NCBI GenBank assembly: GCA_002431865.1
Contig: DJEI01000069.1
Coordinates: 1 to 7,899, forward strand
Direction of reading: 5' to 3'
DNA: 7,899 bases
Origin: Lachnospiraceae bacterium UBA5902
Lineage (GTDB): Bacteria; Bacillota; Clostridia; Lachnospirales; Lachnospiraceae
The position numbers and the translations under genes are program-made. Positions 1-6,759 of this stretch are shown in pieces. The notes below the pieces were generated by a model. That model worked only from the letters and a program-made list of their open reading frames with translations, was not told the origin of the DNA and ran no database searches. How positions within the stretch are numbered: the stretch's first letter is position 1; each line of letters begins with the position of its first letter.

Positions 1-897
1 AGACATGATAGCATATATGGCATCCTTGTCGTTGTTCAGCTCCTTTGCGATTATTCCTGCGCACTCGTCGAGATTTGTGTTGATATAGTCAGTTGCTTTA
101 GTCATCGCCTTGACAAGCTTGACACATGTCTCTCTGTTCTCAATGTAATAATCCTCAGTCACTTCAAATGTTGAGTAGAAATTCAGCCAGTCCACATCGC
201 CTGTCTTTTCCGGGAAGTATGACTTTACGCCTGTAAATACAAGAGTTCCTCCTGCTTCAAGTGCCTGGCTCATATACGGCTCCCAGCATGCCATCATGTC
301 TATTGAACCGTTCTCAAGGGCAGCAACCTGCTCTGATGGTGACAGATATACTATGTCTATCTTGTTTATATCAACATCCATATCCTTACACATATTCTGT
401 ATTGCCAGCATAAACCCTGCGCCATTCATGATGCCTAACTTTTTACCCTCAAGATCTTTTGCGCTCTTTATCGTCTGACCCTTGCCAAGTATCAGCCCCT
501 GTGTATTTGAAGTATTGCTGTTCGTCATCAATGTCTTAATCTTCACACCCTGGGCTGCGACCTCAGTACATGTGTACTGTGACTCGGCAGATACAGGAGC
601 CTCACCGCTTGCTATATACGCCGGGAGATCGGAGCTGGACTCGATGAGCTTATTTGTGACATCCAGACCTTCCTCCTCAAAATACCCCTTTTCTTTTGCA
701 ATTATTATCTGTGCAGCCTCCTGCGGATCTGTAACACCATATATCGTGACCGGGGTCAGACCTTCATTGCTCGACGATACCGCCGTTGTCCCACTGCTTT
801 TCCCTGAATCACCACATCCTGCCAGCAGAGCCATTCCCATGGCTGCAACTGTAAGCACACTTACTACCTTCTTTGATAATCTTATGTTTTTCATCAT
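1..897 (-). CDS. ABC transporter substrate-binding lipoprotein, NMT1/SsuA-like (partial, C-terminus outside window)
   Basis: This is the solute receptor of the importer encoded just upstream, anchored to the outer face of the membrane. The 299 visible codons have no stop. They begin MMKNIRLSKK, followed by a hydrophobic stretch and the lipobox LLAGC (Cys28), then a Ser/Thr/Gly-rich linker typical of Gram-positive lipoproteins. After this comes the periplasmic-binding-protein type II fold of the NMT1/THI5/SsuA family, including VTIYGVTDPQEA, the segment AKEKGYFEEEGLDV (about residues 67-80) and the DLEGKKLGIMNG motif (about 148-159). A strong Shine-Dalgarno (AAGGAGG, 903-909) lies 5 nt from the first ATG and 8 nt from the second (894), so either may be used. 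It follows the permease after a gap of about 97 bp, an unusual last position. Family members bind sulfonates, nitrate, thiamine pyrimidine precursors or riboflavin; the ligand here cannot be read from sequence. Confidence 0.93.
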   Translation of the reverse strand, partial: MMKNIRLSKKVVSVLTVAAMGMALLAGCGDSGKSSGTTAVSSSNEGLTPVTIYGVTDPQEAAQIIIAKEKGYFEEEGLDVTNKLIESSSDLPAYIASGEAPVSAESQYTCTEVAAQGVKIKTLMTNSNTSNTQGLILGKGQTIKSAKDLEGKKLGIMNGAGFMLAIQNMCKDMDVDINKIDIVYLSPSEQVAALENGSIDMMACWEPYMSQALEAGGTLVFTGVKSYFPEKTGDVDWLNFYSTFEVTEDYYIENRETCVKLVKAMTKATDYINTNLDECAGIIAKELNNDKDAIYAIMS

Positions 898-994
898 AGT
901 ATCCTCCTTATTTTGACATTTTCTGAGAAACTTTGTGTTTCCAGTTGTTGATAAGCACTTATACTACCTCTGCTTTTGTATGTCTGAAATACCA
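898..994 (-). promoter_or_regulatory. Permease to binding-protein spacer with strong ribosome binding site
   Basis: This 97-bp gap is the longest within the operon. It contains AAGGAGG (903-909) directly before the lipoprotein start, and small weak inverted repeats such as GAAAC-ACAAA-GTTTC on the minus strand. I see no convincing terminator (no GC-rich stem with a T-run) and no good promoter hexamer pair. The strong site may raise translation of the binding protein, which importers usually need in excess over the membrane parts. That last point is inference. Confidence 0.4.
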
Positions 995-1795
995 TTATTT
1001 CTCTATGGCATTTGTAACATCAGTCTTCCATTTGAGCACTATATGCTCAACAAACTGTATGATACTGAACATTATTATGTAGATCAGACCGATCATTATG
1101 ATCGCCAGAAACATATCGTCCATCTTGAACCACTGCTTTGCATTGATGATCATATATCCAAGACCCTTTGATGCGCCCAGCATCTCTGATACCATGAGTG
1201 CTCCGAATGTCATCGCCAGTGTAACCTTCATTCCGACAAATATATTCGGTATGGCATTCGGAAGCATGACCCTTGTAAATATCTGGAACTGCGTCGCTCC
1301 CAGGGATGTCGCCGCACGTATCAGGACCGGTGGAGTATTCTTGAGTCCATCGGTTATATATGGCAGCATGGTCATAAATGTACAATATGCAATTAGTCCT
1401 ATCTTCGACGACTCTCCTATTCCAAACCATATTATTATGATCGGAAGGAGTGCATATGGCGGGATAGGTCCTAGCAGATTGATGATAGGTGAAAACCACG
1501 CCTCCACAAGTTTCTGATTTGCAAATATTATTCCAACTGTTATCGCCAGAACTCCACCTATCAGAAATCCCAGCAGTATTCTCCTGATCGACACGGAAGT
1601 GTGCAGCCACAGCGTGCCATCTCCGGCATATTCCACCGCCTTCTTGATGATATCCGTGGGAGACGGAAGGAATTTCGGATTGAACCATTCATGTGTCTGA
1701 TTCATCTGTGTAACTAACTGCCATATCGCAAAAAACAGGATCAGTGATATGATACTCAATATAAGCTCTTTTTTATTTCTCTTCTTTTTCTTCAT
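995..1795 (-). CDS. ABC transporter permease, SsuC/TauC-type (BPD_transp_1)
   Basis: This is the integral membrane subunit of the importer, 266 aa from the chosen ATG, the usual length for SsuC/TauC/ThiX-type permeases. A Lys-rich cytoplasmic N-terminus (MKKKKRNKKE) precedes a membrane segment at about residues 11-28. More segments follow at about 72-92, 105-125, 132-147, 190-205 and 228-248. The EAA loop that docks on the ATPase is seen at about 160-190 (RAATSLGATQFQIFTRVMLP), with the conserved Gly and the LP pair. A GTG at 1813 would add six residues and overlap the ATPase gene. I prefer the ATG at 1795 because GAGGTGA (1801-1807) is well placed in front of it. That site overlaps the ATPase stop codon, so the two genes are probably translationally coupled. 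Confidence 0.94.
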   Translation of the reverse strand: MKKKKRNKKELILSIISLILFFAIWQLVTQMNQTHEWFNPKFLPSPTDIIKKAVEYAGDGTLWLHTSVSIRRILLGFLIGGVLAITVGIIFANQKLVEAWFSPIINLLGPIPPYALLPIIIIWFGIGESSKIGLIAYCTFMTMLPYITDGLKNTPPVLIRAATSLGATQFQIFTRVMLPNAIPNIFVGMKVTLAMTFGALMVSEMLGASKGLGYMIINAKQWFKMDDMFLAIIMIGLIYIIMFSIIQFVEHIVLKWKTDVTNAIEK

Positions 1796-1800
1796 ATCTG

Positions 1801-1808
1801 TCACCTCA
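1801..1808 (-). promoter_or_regulatory. Ribosome binding site of the permease overlapping the ATPase stop
   Basis: On the minus strand the sequence is TGAGGTGA. Its first three bases are the ATPase stop codon, and GAGGTGA is the Shine-Dalgarno for the permease ATG at 1795, leaving 5 nt of spacer (8 nt if counted from GAGG). The arrangement supports 1795 over the upstream GTG at 1813 and suggests that ribosomes ending the ATPase restart on the permease. Confidence 0.6.
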
Positions 1809-2594
1809 ATCACTCGTCAGAGGTATGTCACCCAGCCGCTTTTCAAAATATTCAATATATTTTGTAAAATCCGCGGACTTCATATCTCTTGGCCTGTCCA
1901 GTTCAATCTTTACATCACAGTCAACTGCTGCATTCTTCAACACGATCACCCTGTCTGCGAGATACACAGCCTCCTGCACGGAGTGAGTGATAAAGAATAT
2001 GGTGATCTGGGTCTTCTGAAATATATTCAGGAGTTCCCTTCTCATATTTTCTCTGGTCATGGCATCCAGTGCTCCAAGTGGCTCATCCATAAGGATTATC
2101 TTAGGCTCATTTGCCAGAGCTCTCGCGATTCCAACTCTCTGTGCCATTCCACCTGACAGCTGTCTCGGATAGTAATCTTCCATACCGCTGAGTCCGACCA
2201 TATCTATATATTTCTTTGCTATCTTTTCACATTCTTCCCTGCACTTGTGATGTAACTTGGGTCCCATCATGATATTTTTCTCGACCGTGAGCCACGGCAT
2301 GAGGGCGTGTTCCTGGAATACCATACCCGCTCTGCCGCTTGCCTTCGTGACCTTTTCACCGAAAATATCTATTTCACCATCAGAAGGTTTGATATAACCG
2401 GATATCAGATTTAGCAGTGTCGACTTTCCGCAGCCGGATGGTCCGAGCACACACACAAATTCATTTTCCATGACGTCTATATTGATATCCCGCAAAACAT
2501 ACTGACTTTCTCCATCGTTGAAACTTTCATATTTCTTGCCGAGACCTTTTATCTCAATTGCCTTTTTTCTGTCGGTATCCAGTGCGCCTTCCAT
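1806..2594 (-). CDS. ABC transporter ATP-binding protein, SsuB/TauB-type
   Basis: This is the cytoplasmic ATPase that powers the importer, 262 aa. All nucleotide-binding elements are intact: Walker A GPSGCGKST (51-59), Q-loop FQEHALMPW (Gln94), signature LSGGMAQRVG (146-155), Walker B IILMDEP with catalytic Glu171, D-loop GALDA, and H-loop His204 in FITHSVQEA. The wording around the Q-loop (HALMPWLTVEKNI) and after Walker B (LGALDAMTRE) is typical of the nitrate/sulfonate/taurine importer family. An in-frame GTG at 2603 lies inside the Shine-Dalgarno, so I chose the ATG at 2594, which has GGGAGG (2603-2608) 8 nt upstream. It follows the kinase-like gene after only 23 bp and runs directly into the permease, so it belongs to the same transcript. 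Confidence 0.96.
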   Translation of the reverse strand: MEGALDTDRKKAIEIKGLGKKYESFNDGESQYVLRDINIDVMENEFVCVLGPSGCGKSTLLNLISGYIKPSDGEIDIFGEKVTKASGRAGMVFQEHALMPWLTVEKNIMMGPKLHHKCREECEKIAKKYIDMVGLSGMEDYYPRQLSGGMAQRVGIARALANEPKIILMDEPLGALDAMTRENMRRELLNIFQKTQITIFFITHSVQEAVYLADRVIVLKNAAVDCDVKIELDRPRDMKSADFTKYIEYFEKRLGDIPLTSD

Positions 2595-2617
2595 GGTTAC
2601 CACCTCCCGTTATTGCA

Positions 2618-3226
2618 CTATTCTTCAAATCCCATCGCAGTTCTCTTCTTTATCATGTCTGCCAGCATCTCAGCTGTATTCTCAACGCCGACGAAACTGG
2701 AATCTATCATTATCTGCCTGCCATTTATGGTTGCCGCAGGCATCCCGGTATAATACTGGTGATAATTATCCCTTGCCTTGTCAACATTTGAGATCATATC
2801 CTTCGCCTCATTTTCATTCATGCCAAGAACCTCTATGCAGTTCTTCAGCCGTTTTTCGTATGGGGCATATATAAATATATTGATCGTGTTTTTCAAATGC
2901 CTCAGTATATAATCAGAGCATCTACCAACTATGATGCACGACTTGTCATACGTCGCGATCTCCGAAATTATGCACTGCTGAACGCTGAACAGATAATTCT
3001 GCATCTTGGGAGTTCCTATGCCCATCGGATACTTCATCTTGGAGTAGGCTTTCTCATCATAATCCGAGAGTTCCTCTCTGGACTTGTTCATCTCTCTGCT
3101 GGCAAGCTCCACGATATCTCTGTCATAATATTCAATCTGCAGGATCTCAGATAACCTCTTTGCTATCGGACGTCCAAGACTTCCAAACTGTCTCTGGATC
3201 GTCACTATATAAGTATCATTTGCCAT
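2618..3226 (-). CDS. Cytidylate kinase-like family protein (Cytidylate_kin_2 type), function unknown
   Basis: This 202-aa soluble protein resembles the Cytidylate_kin_2 family of P-loop nucleotide-kinase-like proteins. Visible family marks are the N-terminal IVTIQRQFGSLGRPIAKRL (8-26), EYYDRDIVELAS (32-43), SCIIVGRCSDYILR (96-109), the lid-like segment DKARDNYHQYYTG (149-161) and a closing DSSFVGVENTAEML (175-188). The P-loop region reads GSLGRPIAK, lacking the canonical GKS/T lysine, so true CMP kinase activity should not be assumed. ATGs at 3232 and 3226 are both possible. I chose 3226 because AAGGG (3236-3240) lies 9 nt before it but only 3 nt before the other. The gene sits 47 bp after the hydrolase and 23 bp before the ATPase, clearly inside the operon, where a kinase is unexpected. 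It could modify the imported compound or be regulatory; neither is shown. Confidence 0.85.
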   Translation of the reverse strand: MANDTYIVTIQRQFGSLGRPIAKRLSEILQIEYYDRDIVELASREMNKSREELSDYDEKAYSKMKYPMGIGTPKMQNYLFSVQQCIISEIATYDKSCIIVGRCSDYILRHLKNTINIFIYAPYEKRLKNCIEVLGMNENEAKDMISNVDKARDNYHQYYTGMPAATINGRQIMIDSSFVGVENTAEMLADMIKKRTAMGFEE

Positions 3227-3273
3227 ATGCATTCACCCTTTCAAAGCTTTCTCAGAAACATCTGACTTTCTGA

Positions 3274-4110
3274 CTAAAAATTTCTTGTATCAGATATAAG
3301 TGAATATGCCTCTGGTCTTCTGTCCTTCATATATGAGAGCATCATCGCATTATCCTTGATACAGGAATCAATATCTATGTCTGCATAGATGATTTCCTCC
3401 TCATGTCCCGCTGCAGCAAGTACATTTCCTCTAGGTCCTATGATCCTGCTCTCACCGTTGAGAGTGGAATCACCCTCCACACCACATCTGTTTGAGCAGA
3501 CCATGAAAACATGATTTTCCACGGCACGAGCCCTTGTGTTGAGTTCCCATATATCAGCCTCAAGATTTCTCCATGCTGCTGAGTCAAATATCACATTGCT
3601 GCCCATGAGCGACAATACCCTGGCTGTCTCCGGAAATGAAGTGTCATAACATATCATGTGACCAGCCTTGCACATCGGCATATCAAATGTTCCATATTCG
3701 CAGGTTATACTCTCTCTCCATGTGAGCTTTTCTAGCCCCCATACATGTATCTTGCGGTAAACACTGACGATCTTGCCCTCAGGTGATATCGCTATCTGTG
3801 AGTTGTAAAGTCTTCCCGGCACACTGCTCTTTTCTGAGATTCCTGTCACGATATAAAGTCCTGTTGCCTTTGCCACCTTGCACAGATAGTTGGTTGAAGG
3901 TCCCGGTATCGGCTCTGATATCTCGTAATATTTCTCCCCGAGTATTGTCGGGCTGTATCCTGTCGTTGCCAGCTCAGGGAAACATATAGCAAGTGCTCCA
4001 TTTGCCGATGCCTCCTTACAAAAGTCCGCCATCTTCTTAAGATTTTCTTTCACATTTCCAAGTTCACAATCCATGTTAACCGCTGCCGCTTTAAAAATTT
4101 TTTTCTTCAT
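3274..4110 (-). CDS. Carbon-nitrogen hydrolase (nitrilase superfamily amidohydrolase)
   Basis: This predicted cytoplasmic enzyme hydrolyses an amide, carbamoyl or nitrile C-N bond through a Glu-Lys-Cys triad. All three residues are present: Glu46 in ICFPELATTGYSP, Lys120 in VYRKIHVWG, and the nucleophile Cys154 in GHMICYDTSFPE. The C-terminal half has the usual NRCGVEGDSTLNGESRIIGP segment (about 207-226) and ends with RRPEAYSLI. The length of 278 aa fits N-carbamoyl amino-acid or polyamine amidohydrolases and omega-amidases better than longer true nitrilases. An ATG at 4152 would add 14 residues and overlap the preceding gene by 13 bp, but it has a poor ribosome binding site. The ATG at 4110 has GAGAGG 10 nt upstream, and MKKKIFKAAAVN is a typical family start. 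Placed between the cyclodeaminase-like enzyme and the kinase-like gene, it may release ammonia or a carboxylate from the imported substrate. Confidence 0.93.
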   Translation of the reverse strand: MKKKIFKAAAVNMDCELGNVKENLKKMADFCKEASANGALAICFPELATTGYSPTILGEKYYEISEPIPGPSTNYLCKVAKATGLYIVTGISEKSSVPGRLYNSQIAISPEGKIVSVYRKIHVWGLEKLTWRESITCEYGTFDMPMCKAGHMICYDTSFPETARVLSLMGSNVIFDSAAWRNLEADIWELNTRARAVENHVFMVCSNRCGVEGDSTLNGESRIIGPRGNVLAAAGHEEEIIYADIDIDSCIKDNAMMLSYMKDRRPEAYSLISDTRNF

Positions 4111-4139
4111 AATACATACGCCTCTCTTTCTTCTGTTTA

Positions 4140-5255
4140 TTATTTCCAACATGGGTCATCCCATATCTTCAATCTGGTTCCCTCGCCTGCACTAAGTGCC
4201 TTCTGATAAAGCCTGTATCCCCATGCAAGATCAAACAGCACCTGCCCGCTTGTCACAAATATCTCTTTTCTGTCATGTCCTGTCCTTCTATCAGCCTTTC
4301 CTCTGACCACATCCCCCATACTTATCTGGGAATGGAGATCTGTCAGAATACCATTCTCCATAAGCTTGTACATTTTTCCCCAGCCGTTGTTCGCCTTAAG
4401 TATGCTTCCAACTCCCCGTGCCTCGTCGTAGTAAGCCATGTGCATTTTTGTGTTGTCAAAGCACAGATCATTTTTCAGCCAAAAATCATCATCCGCCTCA
4501 ATCGGAGATGTCAACAGCACACATGCGCCGTCCCTTATCCATTCATTCTTTATATAGAGGGGATCCTTCGGTGAAGCCGCTATGCTCACCACATCTCCCG
4601 CAACTATGCATTCCTCCATGGATAGAGCAGCCTCAGCATCAATGCCGGTCTCCTGTTTTACCCACTCTGCAAATTTCTCGGCATGCTCTATATGTGCCGC
4701 ATTGCAGTAAATCTTCTGTATTCTAGGCAGAGTCGAGTGTATAGCAAGCACCGTCGCCCTCTGCACCGGTCCTGTTCCGATGAGTGCCGCTGTCTTTGCA
4801 TCCTCATTTCCGAAATATCTGAGGAACACCCCTGGGATACAGCCCGTTCTCATGGAACTTATCAGGTTTCCCGACATATACGAAATCGGTTCACAGCTCT
4901 CCGGATCATTCAGGGTTATCATAAGTACCGATCTCGGAAGTCCCCTGAGTCCCGGATTTTCTACATTTGATCCATACCATTTTTCTCCGCACACATGAAA
5001 ATTACCACCCAGATATGCCGGCATCGCTATAAATCTCCTCTCCGGTCCGGCCACCGGCATCCCCTTAAATCGTGTCTCCTTTGGGAACACGATGGAAAGC
5101 CCATGTTCATTGTGATTCAGGCCACCCATAAGATAATCTCCATCACTCAATATGCCAAAAACCTCTTCGCACGTATCTATACATTCCGAGGCGTTCAGCA
5201 CTCCCGCCTTGATAAGGTCGCCCTCCGACAAAAACAGAAACTCTGTCTTGCTCAT
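4140..5255 (-). CDS. Ornithine cyclodeaminase/mu-crystallin family protein
   Basis: This 371-aa protein belongs to the NAD(P)-dependent OCD/mu-crystallin family, whose members act on imino or amino acids (ornithine cyclodeaminase, alanine dehydrogenase, ketimine reductase, iminodisuccinate reductase). Family marks are EKWYGSN (91-97, with the likely substrate-contact Lys92), SGNLISSMRTGCIPG (128-142, matching the RTGA motif), the Rossmann segment AALIGTGPVQ (156-165), and the C-terminal FDLAWGYRLYQKA (341-353). It is longer than typical 320-350 aa members and resembles the subgroup that databases often label tyramine oxidase subunit B, a name recalled from memory and poorly supported. The Shine-Dalgarno AGGAGG overlaps the stop of the PrpD-like gene, and only 9 bp separate the genes, so translation is probably coupled. 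The catalysed reaction is unknown; a redox step on an imine or amine near the PrpD-like step is the best inference. Confidence 0.9.
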   Translation of the reverse strand: MSKTEFLFLSEGDLIKAGVLNASECIDTCEEVFGILSDGDYLMGGLNHNEHGLSIVFPKETRFKGMPVAGPERRFIAMPAYLGGNFHVCGEKWYGSNVENPGLRGLPRSVLMITLNDPESCEPISYMSGNLISSMRTGCIPGVFLRYFGNEDAKTAALIGTGPVQRATVLAIHSTLPRIQKIYCNAAHIEHAEKFAEWVKQETGIDAEAALSMEECIVAGDVVSIAASPKDPLYIKNEWIRDGACVLLTSPIEADDDFWLKNDLCFDNTKMHMAYYDEARGVGSILKANNGWGKMYKLMENGILTDLHSQISMGDVVRGKADRRTGHDRKEIFVTSGQVLFDLAWGYRLYQKALSAGEGTRLKIWDDPCWK

Positions 5256-5260
5256 AATCT

Positions 5261-5267
5261 CCTCCTA
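5261..5267 (-). promoter_or_regulatory. Stop/Shine-Dalgarno overlap coupling the PrpD-like and OCD-like genes
   Basis: The minus-strand bases TAGGAGG combine the TAG stop of the PrpD-like gene with a full AGGAGG for the OCD-like gene, whose ATG follows 5 nt later. This fixes the OCD start at 5255 and suggests that the two proteins are made together. Confidence 0.7.
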
Positions 5268-6560
5268 TCTGACACATTCAAAATATGTCCTAAAAATCTC
5301 CTGCACTTTAAGTTCATCACTGCCCCTCAATATTCTTTCTATCATCTCTTCCTGCTGCGCTGTGCTTAAGCACCTCTCTGTCACACTCCGGAATTTGTCC
5401 ATGAGCTGTCTCTCTGTATATCCAGCCGGATCATCAAAATCTCCATGTGCATGAAACACCTCCCGCTCTATCACCTGACCATCATTTTTTACAACTCTCA
5501 CCATTCCGCCCCGGACATCCGGAAGCATCTCGTTGTATCTGTCATCTTCCGTGAGGTAGATTTTAGATGCCAGCTCCTGAATGTCTCCTTTCTGCAGCGC
5601 CCTATCTATATCTTCGGGATACAAACGTCCCTCAGACAACAGGATCGCCAGCGATACCGGTGTGGAAAATTTCGCCGCCAGAGCATTTGTCACATACTGT
5701 TCTGAAATCATCGCTGCTTTCTTATATGTAGATATCTGTATCTCTTTTACATCTTCCCTGGTCAGCCCCTCCTTCATCAGCTGCTCTACCACATCCGCAA
5801 ATGGATGGATGAATCTACACCCCGAATGTACCTTGAAATAATTCTTCACCATATACCAGCCTATACCTTCGTCATCAGCCAGGTTGTTCTCTATAACCTT
5901 TGTTCCTATTATCTTCCCGTACACGCTTCTTATGAGCTTTTCGCTACACTTCACATTATTATTTGACATGTAAAATGCATTCTTGGCATTTACCGCCGCT
6001 ATTCCCGGATAATAGTCATGTATTGCACTTCCCTCAAATACCGACTGCCATGTCGATACCTCTGGGAGCGTTTCGCATGTCATAAGGTAATCGACAAATT
6101 CTTCCTCGGGCATATCTGCCACAAGACCTTCCACAACCGCAGCTCCTGCATTCATGATGGTTCCGTGTCCCAACATATCATTTGTAAATCTCACTGAACG
6201 CCCCCACCTTGATGCAAGCTCATATGCACAAATTAAAATCCTTAAAGCATCTTTATATGTAAGATCAGCTCTCTCTCCTGCCTCAACCAGGAGTAATGGA
6301 ACTATGTGGCATGCCGGATGCCCTATCGAAAATCTGTTTCCCTCATAAAGCTCTGTCGATACCATCGCCGCTGAACTTTTAAGTACAGCCTCATATATAT
6401 CTGATGGAAGTCTGTCTCCCGACATTCCATTTACTATACATCCCACAGAATCCAGGAGTATCCATCTTGCCCTCGTCTTGACTTCATCTGGTATATCTTC
6501 ATAGGTCATTTGCTGTATCCACCTGATCTGATCTGTCACATATCGTCTCATATCATGCAT
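5265..6560 (-). CDS. MmgE/PrpD family protein
   Basis: This 431-aa protein is a predicted cytoplasmic enzyme of the MmgE/PrpD family, which includes 2-methylcitrate dehydratase, cis-aconitate decarboxylase and iminodisuccinate epimerase. The N-terminal helical domain shows ARWILLDSVGCIVNG (31-45), then FSIGHPACHIVPLLL (77-91) and AYELASRWGRSVRF (112-125). The smaller second domain carries VKNYFKVHSGCRFIHPFADV (238-257) and KFSTPVSLAILL (297-308), positions that normally hold active-site His and Lys residues. Length is slightly below the usual 440-480 aa, and the usual propionate partners (prpB, prpC) are absent, so methylcitrate dehydration is unlikely. It is the first gene of the operon. Its start has AGGAGG 7 nt upstream, which favours the ATG at 6560 over the one at 6551. 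Substrate unknown; an epimerase, dehydratase or isomerase acting on a carboxylic acid is the cautious reading. Confidence 0.9.
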   Translation of the reverse strand: MHDMRRYVTDQIRWIQQMTYEDIPDEVKTRARWILLDSVGCIVNGMSGDRLPSDIYEAVLKSSAAMVSTELYEGNRFSIGHPACHIVPLLLVEAGERADLTYKDALRILICAYELASRWGRSVRFTNDMLGHGTIMNAGAAVVEGLVADMPEEEFVDYLMTCETLPEVSTWQSVFEGSAIHDYYPGIAAVNAKNAFYMSNNNVKCSEKLIRSVYGKIIGTKVIENNLADDEGIGWYMVKNYFKVHSGCRFIHPFADVVEQLMKEGLTREDVKEIQISTYKKAAMISEQYVTNALAAKFSTPVSLAILLSEGRLYPEDIDRALQKGDIQELASKIYLTEDDRYNEMLPDVRGGMVRVVKNDGQVIEREVFHAHGDFDDPAGYTERQLMDKFRSVTERCLSTAQQEEMIERILRGSDELKVQEIFRTYFECVR

Positions 6561-6605
6561 ATTCTTCCCTCCTGCCTTTGTTCAACTAAAACGGCTGCCA
6601 GATAT

Positions 6606-6648
6606 AAAGAAATGGAGCTTCTTCTCCCTAAAGAGTGGCTTCTTTGCC
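6606..6648 (-). other. Leader RNA of the operon with two small hairpins
   Basis: Between the predicted transcription start (about 6673) and the PrpD-like ATG lies a leader of about 110 nt. On the minus strand it can form GGC-AAAGAA-GCC (6637-6648) and then GGAG-AAGAAG-CTCC (6614-6627), with nearly matching purine loops. Both hairpins carry the direct repeat AAGAAGC. An outer pairing AAAGAA/TTCTTT (6640-6645 with 6606-6611) is also possible. The stems are short, and no known riboswitch or T-box features are recognised. Confidence 0.25.
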
Positions 6649-6679
6649 TGATCAACTGCATTTCGTTTTCGATGGGTGC

Positions 6680-6708
6680 ATAATATCAGCATCAATATGC
6701 ATTGTCAA
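6680..6708 (-). promoter_or_regulatory. Promoter of the prpD-like operon (sigma-A type)
   Basis: On the minus strand, a perfect -35 hexamer TTGACA (6703-6708) is followed by exactly 17 bp and the -10 hexamer TATTAT (6680-6685), five of six bases matching consensus. The expected transcription start is near 6673, giving a leader of about 110 nt. The two operator-like repeats lie just upstream, centred at about -65 and -95, as expected for activation by a LysR-type regulator. Confidence 0.75.
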
Positions 6709-6729
6709 ATCACATTCTTTCACTTTTAC

Positions 6730-6745
6730 ATACCCTGAAAGGTAT
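6730..6745 (-). promoter_or_regulatory. Promoter-proximal operator-like repeat for the LysR regulator
   Basis: The plus strand reads ATACC-CTGAAA-GGTAT, a 5-bp inverted repeat with a 6-bp spacer. Its centre lies about 65 bp upstream of the predicted transcription start, the classic position of the main LysR recognition site. It shares both half-sites with the longer palindrome 30 bp further upstream. Assignment to the adjacent LysR regulator is inference from position and from recurrence at the regulator's own promoter. Confidence 0.6.
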
Positions 6746-6759
6746 ACATTCCATTTTTA

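Noticed and set aside
482..916. Plus-strand open frame of 144 codons
   Set aside because: It lies opposite the substrate-binding lipoprotein, which has an intact signal peptide and family motifs; the plus-strand product has no recognisable domain or good ribosome binding site.
1047..1688. Minus-strand open frame of 213 codons inside the permease gene
   Set aside because: It is a shifted frame of the permease with an unnatural composition rich in His, Cys and Arg; the permease frame carries the EAA loop and membrane segments.
1749..2156. Plus-strand open frame of 135 codons
   Set aside because: It is antisense to the ATPase and permease genes, both of which have complete motifs.
5265..6560. 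Calling the PrpD-like gene a 2-methylcitrate dehydratase
   Set aside because: No methylcitrate synthase or lyase genes are nearby, and the neighbours concern C-N chemistry and import.
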